Of a DNA stretch of 64,000 nucleotides, positions 12,870-23,420 are shown piece after piece. Each line of letters starts with the position of its first letter. Positions within the stretch are counted from its first letter, which is position 1. Location: NCBI GenBank assembly GCA_965153455.1, contig OZ234493.1, forward strand, positions 930,001 to 994,000, in the 5' to 3' direction. The notes under the pieces were generated by a model, which was given only the letters and a program-made list of their open reading frames with translations, was not told the origin of the DNA and made no database searches. The translations under genes were made by a program, and so were the position numbers. Origin of the DNA: Sphagnum compactum. Its lineage: Eukaryota > Bryophyta > Sphagnopsida > Sphagnales.

Positions 12870-13420
12870 TGAATTTCTAAAATTGTGATGGCAAAAACAA
12901 TCTCGTTGAATTTATTTTACACATTATGATTACAAAATGTTCACTCATGAAGATTTATTTTTTGAAAATTGGGATTGTAGAAATATTCATTATGAAAAGT
13001 TTTATTACAAATTACATTGCAAGAATCCTCTTAATGAATTTCTCTTTTTTTCTACTTATTGTGATTGTAGGAATCTTAAGGACAATCTTTTAAAAATAAA
13101 TATGATTGTAGAAATGATCATGATATATTTTTTAGTTTTGCAAATTGCGATTGTAGGAATCCTCTTAATGAGTTTTTTTGCCCTTGCATATTGCAATTGA
13201 AAAATGTTAATTCATGATATATTTATTTTTATTTATTTTGCAAATTGTGATTGCAAGAATTCCCCTAATGCTTTTTTAAATGAATGAATGAATTTTTTTG
13301 GGTGGCCAACTTGCAATTGTAAGAATGTTCATATACTTTTTTAAATTAAAAAAATTGATGACAAAATGCTCATTCATGATTAGTTCTTCCTACAAATTGT
13401 GATTGCATAAATCCTCAAGA
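12870..13420. repeat. Degenerate tandem repeat of about 50 bp
   Basis: Roughly ten diverged units share a core like CAAATTGTGATTGTAGGAAT followed by CCTCTTAATGAATTT. Good examples lie near 13010-13045, 13060-13080, 13140-13175 and 13235-13275. The ORF at 12937-13200 is a by-product of the repeat: its translation repeats the CDCRN-type motif. Confidence 0.65.
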
Positions 13421-15395
13421 TGGATGCAAGTGCAACACCCATAATGAAAACCACATGCACTCCCAACTAATGATTCTAAATTTTACATTACATTCCCCAC
13501 GATTGATGGTGTTTAAGAATAACAATTTATCTAATTTATTCTTTTTTTTACAATGTATAAATAACATATATAAATAATGAAAGTAAGAGCTAACACAAGT
13601 GGAATCATAATATTTGGATATTTAAAAAAATGTAACTATATATTATGAATTAACACTATTTAACCAGCTTTTTCCCCAGACCACAAGGCTTCAGTATTTT
13701 GTTTTAAAAGAAAATCACTTGTCAAACTTTAGAGACTTCATTATACATATGTAGAAAACAAGTGAGGGTTGACAGAGGGGGGGGTTTGTATGGCTTTTAC
13801 CTCCCATCTGTCCATAATCAAAGAAACCCAAAATTTAATAATCAACTTCGTTGGGGTTCATCCACAAAATGAGTCATGATAATGTCGTAACAAAGCTTCT
13901 AAAGGATGCTGGTGGCTGTTGGCCCTGTAAATGAAAATTTGTCAAATGGAAGGAAATAAGGTAACCATATTTAGATGAAATCTATAGAACATGTAGGCAT
14001 TTGTCATCTGTGTTTTCCCACAAATCTCTCTTTCATTTGATTGATATGGTTTGGGTTTGAAGGGCTTGCAACTTTTTGCCATGAATTAGAGGGATATAGC
14101 CATTGTTGGCAAGAAGATAGCTTGTCGGCTGATATACAACACCACTATTAGAGGGATTTGGCCATTATTAGCATAGGCAATAATGTTACGGGCCATATCA
14201 ATTTGGTATATGGCTACCTATAAATATAGTGGGTTCAATTGTTGGATTTGGTGGGTATGAAAGTTCAAGAGATATTACTGTTTACTAGACCACCTGATAA
14301 GGAAACATGAAAAGATTACCTCCAATGCTCATTCTCCCCCTTTATTGCTTCATGACTTGTCTGAGTTGTATTTGTGAATGCAGAGTAAGGTTTAGTTTTT
14401 TTAATTAATACAAATGGAAAAAAATGCAAATTATGGTTTGATATGGTGGTTATTGTCATTTTGTGAAATGTTGGAAGATGAGTTAAAAGAGATAGATAAC
14501 TTTGAACTTTGATTCATGACACATTTAGATTTTATTAAATAAGGATTATTTCTGTAGCTTGAAGTGATGAATTGTTGTAATTAATTTGAAGTTGGGATTG
14601 ATTACATTTTAGAATTTGACATGCTTTTCATATAACATTCATATTAATTTTGGTGACAAGAAATTTGGAGTTGCATAATCCTTGGTATAGTTTTTTGCCT
14701 TGATGATTTCAGATGTAATGTCAAAGGTCATACAAAGGATTATACAAAGTTTTTTTTTTTTTTTTTGGGATCTCTCTGTTTTGAGAGCTATTTTTAATTC
14801 AACATCATAGTCACAAATGATGGAAGTGATGAGCAAATTTTTAGTACTTTTTACATCAATTTGCATCTTGTTATTCATTAATTTAATGAAACACAATTTT
14901 CACAAAATCAACTCATTTTTTTCACCATTTCATGGTTAGTGCTAATATGCAATAGAACACACAGCCCAAGTGTTCACTACTTGTTAACATTGATCATCTC
15001 TAAGAAATGTTCTCAGAGCGATGTCTTTCATTCCCATATTGATAGATGACAAATGACATGTAGTTGCCCAAAACTGCATTAGACCCCCTTTGATAGGCCA
15101 AATAAGGCTTCAATTTTAAGCCCTGGCAGCTTAAATAAAGTAAATAAGTAAGGGACTAAGAAGGTAGAAATTGTGATCCTTTTAGCCCCTCTAACGGCCA
15201 TGTTCAATAGGTCCGTTAATTGACAAATTTTTTTGGGTCACTTTCATGGTGTAGCCAAAGTGACAATCCAGATGTAGCCAAATTTGGCTACAAGAAAAAT
15301 ACAAAAGTCAACATTTGTAACATCTTTTTAATATTTTTGGTTAAACTAATTGAAATTATGTATAGAAATGTGGTGTTTTTTCTTAAAACCTAATA
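13421..15395. other. Intergenic DNA upstream of the receptor kinase
   Basis: No gene is recognised. It holds a G9 run near 13780 and a 16-base T run near 14751. At 15225-15310 lies a fragment (GGTGTAGCCAAAGTGACAAT, then TGTAGCCAAATTTGGCTAC) distantly related to the repeat family at 23216, 27024, 28443 and 30430. Confidence 0.45.
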
Positions 15396-15740
15396 ATATT
15401 ATGGCTATTGAAAATTTCATTTAAAGTTCTCTTTAAAAAGCTGGTGGGAAATAAGATATTTTTGGCGGAAATCAAAATGAGATTAAAATGAGATTTTTAT
15501 GGCTATGAAAATTTTCTTTTAAATGTCATTGAACAAAGGCTGTGTGGGAATTGAGATTTTTTCGGCGAAATTAAAATGAGATTAAAATGATATTTTTGTG
15601 GCTATTGAAAATGTCATTCAGATTTCGCTAAAAAAAGGCTGCGTCGGAATTGAGATTTTTTGGCGAAATTAAAATGAGATTTTTATGGCTATTGAAAATC
15701 TCATTTAAAATTTCGCCAAAAAAAGGTTACGTCGGAAATC
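15396..15740. repeat. Tandem hairpin-forming repeats, four units
   Basis: About four units of 80-120 bp share ATGGCTATTGAAAAT, a TTGGCGAAATTAAAATGAGAT block and AAAAAGGCTGCGTCGGAATT. In the last unit (15655-15724) the two halves are nearly perfect inverted copies: TTTTTTGGCGAAATT and AATGAGATTTT are mirrored by AAAATCTCATTT and AATTTCGCCAAAAAA around an 11-base loop. Earlier units show the same fold with more mismatches. The array ends about 630 bp before the kinase start codon. It is probably a foldback MITE amplified in tandem, and could influence the nearby promoter. Confidence 0.7.
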
Positions 15741-16368
15741 GCACCACTCCTGTTGCAGTGCACTCTCAGAGCCTACACAGTGCGGAGAGAGAGAGCGCGC
15801 GCGGGCGCGAGAGAGGCACGGAGACAGTAAATGCACACATGTACTTACGCACACCGTGTCTTAAGTGTGAGCTCTGCCAGTTGCCCTCATAGCCTGCTGC
15901 GCTCATCAAGCATATCGCTCAGACTTTCATTACCGGCGGAACTGAATGAAGTACGGTATGTGCGCGCAAACCCATGATGAGACTTGTCCGTCCGTCCGTC
16001 CGTCCGTCATTGCTTCTCTTCTTCATAACTAGTGTGAAGCTCCTTTGACGTTTGCCTCTTGCTTTCTACTTGTTTAGCCCAATTATACCTGCATTGTGAT
16101 GTCTTTCCTTTTTTTTCCCTGAAGAAAGGAGATGTAGGAACAGTTGGGTTTGTTGAAGAATGTAGCAGTGGGTGTGGGTGAACTCTGGCTTCAAGCATTC
16201 ATTCAGCTGAGAGTTTTGCAGAGAGGTGGTGGGAGAACGCGAGCAGTAGAAGAAGTTATTACAGTTGGTTCGGGAGGCAGGAGGTTGTGAGCTTACACAA
16301 GCTGGTTTTTTGAGCTGGTTGCTGAAGGAGAAGAGTATTATTACAGGGGACTTTTATATGTTGCAAGT
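15741..16368 (+). promoter_or_regulatory. Putative promoter and 5' leader of the kinase gene
   Basis: The segment before the start codon is locally GC- and CpG-rich compared with its surroundings. It includes a GA-repeat and CGCGCG stretch at about 15787-15815 and a GTCC/TCCG tetranucleotide repeat of about six units at 15986-16009. From about 16200 to 16350 it is G-, A- and T-rich like a plant 5' leader. I could not place a TATA box or transcription start with confidence. Confidence 0.5.
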
Positions 16369-16372
16369 ATGA
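16358..16372 (+). promoter_or_regulatory. Four-codon upstream ORF overlapping the kinase start
   Basis: ATG TTG CAA GTA TGA starts 11 bp before the main ATG. Its TGA (16370-16372) shares bases with the kinase ATG (16369-16371) as ATGA. If the transcript starts upstream of 16358, scanning ribosomes would meet this minimal uORF first and would need leaky scanning or reinitiation to translate the kinase. This is seen directly in the sequence; its effect is inference. Confidence 0.5.
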
Positions 16373-19300
16373 GAACGATTGGAGTTTTGAACGCGTGGTG
16401 GTGGGGGCTGGCTCTGCTAAGCCTGCTGGTGGTGGTGATTCAGTGCGGTGCAGTTATGGTGCCCATGAGCGATGACATCCTAGGTCTCATGGCGTTCAAG
16501 GCAGGTGTGCAGGACCCGCACGGTGTGTTAGAGTCGTGGCAAGAGGTTGATGCCAGTCCCTGTAACTGGACTGGCGTCGCCTGTGACGACGTGACTGGCA
16601 GGTAGGACTCTTTTTGTTCTCTCGAGTCTCTCTTTCGAAATACGAAGTTATATGAAGCGCCGGGTTAAAGACTTTCACTTTGCAGCGATTGTCAGCCTCC
16701 AGTAAGACTTAAATCATGAGGGTTGTTTCTTTTGTTTGCGAAGTTCGGTATAGGTGAATGGCAGGTCCAGGGGGTATTATGTTGTTTGAGGGCATCGGAA
16801 CGAGGGCGGTAGTTCAAGTTCCCAAGCCCCAAAACAACAGAATATCCCATGTGACTTGCCATTCACCTACTTAAAAACCTGACCTAACTTGAAATTGTGC
16901 AAGAAGGTTGTGTTTGGTAATGGGTGCCTCATCATCTGCGATGAAGGTTCTGCTTGTGAGGAACCTCCAAATACGAAGTTAAAAATAGGTCAGGTTTTTA
17001 AGGAATGCAAGATTGAACCTTCTCAGTGTATGTTGTCTGTCATTGCAAGAACGTGACCCAGCCCCATCTGATTGCAGGGTTACAGATCTCACTCTGGTAG
17101 GGCTATCATTGGGAGGTCAGATTGGAAGAGGATTTGTGAAGTTGGCAGAGCTTCAAACAGTGACCCTGGCATATAATAATTTCTCAGGAAGTATTGACAC
17201 TGAAGTTGCACAGCTGTTGATGCTGAGTACATTCAATGTGAGCAACAATGCATTGTCGGGTGCCATTCCTTCTTTTTTCACTAGTGGCAGTAGTGGGAGT
17301 CTCACAACTCTTGACCTGTCAAACAATCTCCTTTCTTGGGCTATGCCAGATGCCTTCTTCATCAATTGCCAGAATCTTGTCTTTCTTTCACTAGCTCACA
17401 ACATCCTCAATGGCTCCATTCCTTCATCTCTCAGTTCATGTGTTCAGCTCACGCATTTGAACCTTGCAGCAAATCAGTTGTCAGGTGATATTCCCGTGGG
17501 TATTGGACAGCTTTCAAAAATCAATAGTATTGACATGTCACAGAATTTTCTATCTGGACTTATCCCAGGAGAGATTGGATCCCTACAAAATCTAACAAGC
17601 CTCAGTCTCATGGGCAACAAGTTTACAGGCAGCATTCCTTCAGGACTCTTCTCTTGCAGTAGCTTGGTGGCTATTGACTTTAGTATGAATAGTTTGACAG
17701 GGACACTGCCAGTGCAGCTACAGAACTTGAGCTCTTTAACTCTCATCAATGCTGGCAGCAACATGTTATCAGGGAGTATTCCAACATGGCTTGGAAGTCT
17801 GAGCAGGTTACAAAGTTTAGACCTTTCAGAAAACCAGTTTTCAGGGTTTGTGCCAGCTTCACTTGGGCAGTTATATGTGCTCCAAGAGTTGGACCTTTCT
17901 GGGAACCTGCTTTCAGGTAGTATTCCTGTGGAGTTAGGTGCATGTACGCAGCTGAGGATTCTGGATTTAAGCCACAATAACCTGTCTGGTGATGTACCAT
18001 CCCAGCTTCTTGCCCCAAATATACAGTTCTTAGCACTCTCAGGAAATTCCCTGACAGGAAGCATTCCTAGTATAAGCTCAGGGAATTGTACCTTTCTGCA
18101 GTTTCTGGACATTTCTGGGAACAGATTGGAGGGACCCATACCAGGACAGCTTGTACAATGCTCCAATCTGGTGGCTGTAAACCTCTCTGCCAATTCACTT
18201 TCATTGCAGATTCCATGGGAGCTTGGCAGTCTGCCCTTTTTGGTGTATCTTGATCTGAGCAGGAATTTCATCAATGGAAGCATCCCACCGACTTTGGGCA
18301 ATGCTGCTCACCTAAATGTGCTTGACTTGCGTCAGAACATGCTCAGTGGTCCAATCCCATCAGAGATTGGGAACTGCAGTGCACTCCTTAACTTGTAATT
18401 CCTACTGCCTTCAACCAGATTTGTGACATATGCCATTTTCATTTAGCAGATAGGACTTGTTTTGGTTGTCTTGATTGTGAGCTTTGTAAGCATGAAGAAT
18501 ATAATGTTTCAGATCTTCTACATGAGGTGAGAAAGGTATCTCAATGGCTAGCTCTTGATTGGTTATAGAGTTTACATCAAGTGTTCAACTGCCTGCTTGA
18601 CTGTTGTGCTAAGTACAAATGGTAGAAGAGGGACAATTATGAAAAAATAGCTACAACAGAGTGTTGGATGCTTGAGGCTCTATTCACAAATTTCCAGTCT
18701 GACAAGTTGATTCTGGAGTCTGCTTAGTGTCTGTTTGAGAGACCAATTCCACTTTCTGATGATCAAATGTGACTTTTGAATGGCAGGAATCTGGCGATGA
18801 ACAGATTAAGTGGGCAGATCCCTGTGGACCTGACAAACCTCAGCTTGCTTGAGTTTCTTGATCTGTCTTCTAACAATCTGTCAGGGGAGATTCCACCAGG
18901 TTTTCAGTTGCTTAGGAGTTTGGTAATGGTCAATGTATCCAACAACCAGCTGAGTGGCCCTATTCCCACTCAAGGTGTCTTTGTCAATGCCAGTGCACCT
19001 GAGGTTTCAGGGAATGATGGTTTATGTGGTAAACTGGTTGGTGTGGCATGTCCCCCAGGCCCTTCAAAACCCATAGTGCTTAACCCAGGAGGACCCTCAT
19101 CAGGCAATCCAGTCACCCATGGGAAGGGGAGCAGAATTGTGTTAAGTATTTCAGCTATCATTGCCATCTCAGCAGCAGCAGTCATTGCAATTGGGGTTAT
19201 AGTAGTCACTTTGTTGAACATACGGGCACAGACACGGCCACAACACACTACAGTGGGCATAATGGAGAGTGTTCCACAGTCACCCCTTACAGAACATCTG

Positions 19301-20242
19301 GCACTTGGTAAGCTTGTAATGTTTCGGCAAAGCCGCAAATTATCAGGAAGTGATTGGATGGCAGGTAGTGCTCAAGCTTTACTGAATAAGCAGCATGAGA
19401 TTGGACGAGGAGGCTTTGGTACAGTCTACAAAGCTACTTTGCCAGATGGTCACATGGTGGCAGTGAAGAAGCTTCTAGTGGCTAGCCTAGTGAAAGGGCA
19501 AGATGATTTTGAGCGAGAGGTTGGACTTCTTGGAAGTGTTAAGCACCAAAATCTAGTTGCCCTGCAAGGCTATTACTGGACCCCACAATTACAGCTTCTT
19601 GTTTATGACTTCATCCCTAATGGGAACTTGTATAGGCGATTACATGAGCTAAGAGATGGTGAACCCCCCCTAACTTGGGATGATCGATTCAAGATTGCAT
19701 CAGGCATTGCTCTAGGGCTTGCACATCTCCATCATGGGTGTCGACCTCAAGTTATACATTATGATCTGAAGTCAAGCAATGTACTACTTACTCAAGACAA
19801 TGAGGCTTGTATTTCAGATTATGGCCTTGCCAAGCTACTCCCAGTGCTTGATAGCTATGTGATGAGCAGCAGATTTCAGAGTGCACTGGGATACATGGCA
19901 CCAGAGTTTGCCTGCTCAAGTCTGAAAATTACTGAGAAGTGTGATGTTTATGGCTTTGGTGTGTTGCTCTTGGAGCTTGTCACAGGACGCAGACCAGTGG
20001 AGTACATGGAAGATGATGTTGTTATCTTGTGTGATCACATCCGAGCATTGCTGGAGGAAGGCCATCCCCTGTCATGTGTTGACTTAAGCTTGCATGGGTA
20101 CCCAGATGATGAGGTGCTTCCAGTCATCAAGTTAGGCTTAATTTGCACATCACATGTGCCATCTAATCGTCCATCCATGGCTGAAGTTGTTCAGATTTTG
20201 GAGCTCATCAGGCCAATTGTTGATGCACAGGATTTTCAATAA
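16369..20242 (+). CDS. LRR receptor-like kinase, At3g28040/IRK/PXC2 group
   Basis: Three exons, 16369-16601, 17078-18394 and 18787-20242, join to 3006 nt (1001 residues plus stop). Both introns (476 and 392 bp) are GT-AG and phase 2, and splicing restores LRR phase (NCSALLNL to NLAMNRLSG), so the stop at 18396 is intronic. Order: hydrophobic signal peptide (1 to about 27), LRRNT cap with SPCNWTGVACDD, about 21 LRRs from residue 78 to 580, transmembrane helix at about 634-662, and kinase at about 721-993. Kinase landmarks: GRGGFG 723-728, Lys744, alphaC Glu761, HYD 841-843 in place of HRD, DYG 861-863 in place of DFG, APE 888-890. The ectodomain should bind a ligand or co-receptor at the plasma membrane and the kinase face the cytosol. 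Length and C-terminal motifs (LVTGRRPVEY, VPSNRPSMAE) fit the At3g28040/IRK group, some members of which are called probably inactive. I see no frame break; it is likely expressed. Confidence 0.93.
16751..16869 (+). ncRNA. Intronic 119-nt foldback, miRNA-precursor-like
   Basis: Positions 16751-16793 pair with 16826-16869. The outer 13 bp (TAGGTGAATGGCA) are perfect. Over about 44 paired positions I count roughly four true mismatches, two G:U pairs and one bulge, with a loop of about 32 nt. Size and pairing resemble plant MIRNA precursors, and the sense strand lies in the kinase transcript. A foldback transposon is the main alternative. No mature miRNA family was recognised in the arms. Confidence 0.4.
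16870..17002 (+). repeat. Second inverted repeat in kinase intron 1
   Basis: CTTAAAAACCTGACCT at 16870-16885 has a perfect 16-bp complement at 16987-17002. It begins on the base after the 119-nt foldback, so two stems can stack back to back inside the intron. The right arm ends 75 bp before the acceptor. Confidence 0.65.
18395..18786 (+). other. Kinase intron 2
   Basis: The donor is AACTT|GTAATT and the acceptor GGCAG|GAATCTG, giving a 392-bp phase-2 intron inside an LRR unit. Without splicing the frame stops at 18396. With splicing the LxxLxLxxNxLSGxIP pattern continues unbroken. No repeat was noticed in it. Confidence 0.85.
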
Positions 20243-21232
20243 TGCAGTCCTAGTCACACCCCAGAAAGTCAAGTACCTTACTGGGTCTGCATTTGTGAAA
20301 ATCCTCTTGCCAAATTGTTTTAATTTCAGCGTAGTCATACTTTCCATTATGCATGTTGAACTGAAATTAGTCGCTTTTTTCCTCTATTACAAGCTTCACC
20401 ACCTGACTTGAGCAACTGAAAATAGGCTGGACCTACTTAGTGATGTGATTGTCAATCTGCGGTGTACACAGATTTGTGATGTAGATTGCAGTGTCACTTT
20501 TTCTGTCCTCTAATTCTAAACCGGTCAATTGTATTGAGCTGTGTATTGTATAGATCTTTGGTGTCTGCCACTCATCATTTGTCTCTCCTGCTTCATGCTT
20601 TGGTTCATGTCAAAAAAAGGTTTGAAACAAGATCCTTCATATCAAAACCTGAAGAGCAAATTTTGGAGTACTGTCCCAGCAATGATTGAGATAGTCTCAA
20701 CTAACTGATTGACACTATCTCTCATGTCACACTGGTGCAGAAGATTTTCCAAACTCTTCAATGGATGACTGGAATATGAATGATTTGCTAGTACTCTTGT
20801 GGTTTCTATCAACGGTTGCTAGTGCTCTTATGGTTTCTATCAACAATTTCTTTAGTGGTTCTCGTGACGCTTGACTACAAAAGGATTCAGATCAAGCAGA
20901 TGTGTCTTGATATGTTGACAGTTTGGAATGCAGGGTACAGGAACAGTGGCCACCTTCTTTGACACTCTGGGGTGAAGTGGCCACGATCCATATCCATCAT
21001 GTCTACAAAAATTAGACTCAGCAATTTCTTGACTTCATGAAAGGCTTAAATGAGGCCAAGTTCTTAGTTTTCTCATTCATTGTGCAAGTTCTCATGGATA
21101 CCTGAAATAGGGGAATTGGGCACAACGTCTTTGGATTTTGTCCATTGTGCAAAATTCTTCCCCTCCCCCAATGCCTTTCTTGTGGAAATGGGACCAAATT
21201 TCTCAAATTTTCATTCATATGCAATTTCTCAG
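20243..21232 (+). other. 3' flank of the kinase gene
   Basis: Probable 3' UTR followed by intergenic DNA. Composition stays less AT-rich than distant intergenic DNA for several hundred bases. I could not fix a polyadenylation site; short ORFs here have no motifs. Confidence 0.4.
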
Positions 21233-21455
21233 ATGCCTTCCCCCATAAGGAAGGCCAGGCTACCTGGATGCTTAGGGGAAAGAAAGTCCATTGTGATGCT
21301 CTTCTTTCAACATCTTTCTTAGATGCTTTTCACCAAGAAGTTTGGCCAAGCCCACCAGGTGCTTTCCAAAGGGAGATAAGGCCATATTCCATGGATGCTT
21401 CCCCACAACAGACACCTTGTTCCTTGGATGCTTGGACCACAAGGAAGGCATCCAG
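21233..21455 (+). repeat. Degenerate tandem repeat keyed on GATGCTT
   Basis: About seven units of 27-38 bp each start with GATGCTT or a variant (near 21233, 21268, 21296, 21323, 21360, 21397 and 21430), often followed by CCCCA, AAGGAAGG or GGCCAAGC. The plus-strand frame covering it shows a loose peptide periodicity (DAFP, LDAFH, MDASP, LDAWT), but unit lengths are not multiples of three, so coding selection is unlikely. Confidence 0.6.
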
Positions 21456-23215
21456 CTGCGCCCTTTAAGGAAGGAAAAATAAAAGAAGTTTCAAATGCTA
21501 AAAGCATTGCGTGCCAATTCTGTACATGATTAAAAAGGTGGTAACAAATAGTGAAAGGGTTTGGACTCAAACTGAAGCTAAGATTCATCATGGATTCACA
21601 TGGATTCATCAAATCCAGGATATTTGTGACAATCCATGACATTGTGAACATTAGTGTTCTTAAATTTTGAACCATGAGCATATTACAATTTTCAATGATA
21701 TATACATTGAACATTCAAGCCCACTTTCTTGTAATTTTTGTCAAGACTTTCCAATATCATATCAAGTTCTTGATTTGAACAATTATATTTAATTGTCCCA
21801 ATTATGTGAACTAATAGTTCACCCCAAATTTTTTACAACTTTGTATCTTGAAACTTTAAATGTTCATAACCATCAAAAAGTAACTTTGTTTTGAATATAG
21901 ATGTTGCCATCAGTAAGAACTTGTCAATGATAGCATAATCATCAATTTGTATGAATAATTCATGAGAGTCAAGTTGATGGGTGAACCACTTTTGATGTCA
22001 CAATGGTAGTTCTTCTGATGTGAGTTTGATTTTAATTTTTGTATTTTAGAATTTGTCAATAGGGACTTGTTTCCAGATTATGGACTTGAATATCCACATA
22101 ATGCAATTACTTAATATGCAAAATGTTTAAAACTACAAGAGCTATGGATTTTCAAATATTCTATTGAAAAACAAAAGTGAATTTATGTTGGAGTGCATAC
22201 AATTGCAAAACAATCTATCTATGAAGGAAGGTAGTTTGTTTTGTTTTGTTTTGTAGTTATGACATCCACTGAACCAGGATGCTTCAGATCATGTTCTTGG
22301 TGTCTTTGGAAAGCTCTCAACAAGGAGGGGTGCATGGGCTTCTCCGTGATGTTTGGACTTGTGGTGCAAAAGGTCTTGAATATTGAATGATTTCTTCACT
22401 GAAATTAAATTAAATTGTAGCTGAAAATTTCGGAGGAATTGGAATGTGCCTTCGGTGTTCTCAGAAAAATCTTGATGAGCAAGATTTAATGGAATTTATT
22501 TGGTAAGATTTGGATTCAGAATATGGGAGAGATTGATTTTAAAGTGATTTCTGCTGCTGAAAATTCTAATAAATCCAAAAAACCAAGTTTTGGAAGGAAA
22601 AAATCAGTTGAGGATGTGGTAACACTTGGGCCAACGGCATAGGCCATACTAGTCATCTTTAAATGGGCTTTGACATAACTTGGAATTTTCTTTGCTTTAA
22701 ATCAATGGATGGTTGTTGTTTAATTACCTAGGACCATACAAGAGCTCAAAAAAAATAAAATTAAATGAACTTGTAAGGATACGTTTTCTTGTGGGTTTTT
22801 GGTCCACCTTAACATGCATTGACCAAATTTTTTTTGACATAATTTTGTCAATGAACACACATAGATCTTTTTATGTGATTGTCATAAAAAATGTTTGAAA
22901 AAAAGCACATTATTTCAAGCCCCATCAATAGTGAATTAAAGAAAATATATTTTTGAAAAAACAATTAGCAAAATTTTTACTTACATTGAACTTACATAAG
23001 TGTAATCATAACAACTTCACTGTTAAAGCTATCTCCATTTGAACAAGGAAAATCCAAAATCTTATTACGGTCACAACCTTGCATAGATTGAATGATGTAT
23101 TGCTAAATTTTCTAATCACTTGAAAGATAGAATCAATGTTCAGAGAAAGGGACAATAATCAAACGTTGATATTATACATAAATCCACTTGTATAAATTTC
23201 AGTGTTTTCTTTTTA
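21456..23215. other. Gene-free intergenic DNA
   Basis: No gene or RNA recognised. It contains a short TTTTG repeat near 22233-22252 and otherwise AT-rich sequence. Confidence 0.45.
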
Positions 23216-23420
23216 ATTTGTGATGTTGCCACATTGGCAATCATCCACAAGGAGATTTAGCCACATTGGGCTATAGACTACCTATGAAGTAGAAATTTAT
23301 TAAAATTCTTTTATATTTTTGACTATTTGCTTGAACAATGTGTAGAAACATAGCAAAATTTCAGATTTTTTTTTCGATTTTTGCCAAATGTTTTGAAAAA
23401 AAGGAGAATATTCAACAAAA
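23216..23420 (+). repeat. Dispersed repeat family A, copy 1
   Basis: It begins TTTGTGATGTTGCCACATTGG and continues CAATCATCCACAAGGAGATTT, then a GCTATAGACTACCTATGAAGTAG block and T-rich sequence. The same order of blocks recurs at 27024, 28443 and 30430 on this strand and at about 58130 on the other. It is non-coding and probably a transposon-derived terminus. Confidence 0.55.

Larger units (their letters stand above)
16602..17077 (+). other. Kinase intron 1
   Basis: The donor is CAG|GTAGGA and the acceptor TTGCAG|GG; both sit exactly where the LRR cap joins the first repeat. The 476-bp intron holds a 119-nt foldback and a second nested inverted repeat (separate entries). It also has two direct copies of AATACGAAGTTA at about 16639 and 16971. 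This much internal structure is unusual for a short plant intron. Confidence 0.85.

Noticed and set aside
17474-18301. 275-codon open frame on the minus strand inside the kinase gene
   Set aside because: It is the antisense shadow of the LRR repeats; its residues reflect repeated LRR codons and show no independent motif.
18396-18398. Apparent premature stop ending the LRR region
   Set aside because: It lies two bases into a GT-AG intron; splicing 18394 to 18787 restores the LRR register and the rest of the receptor kinase.
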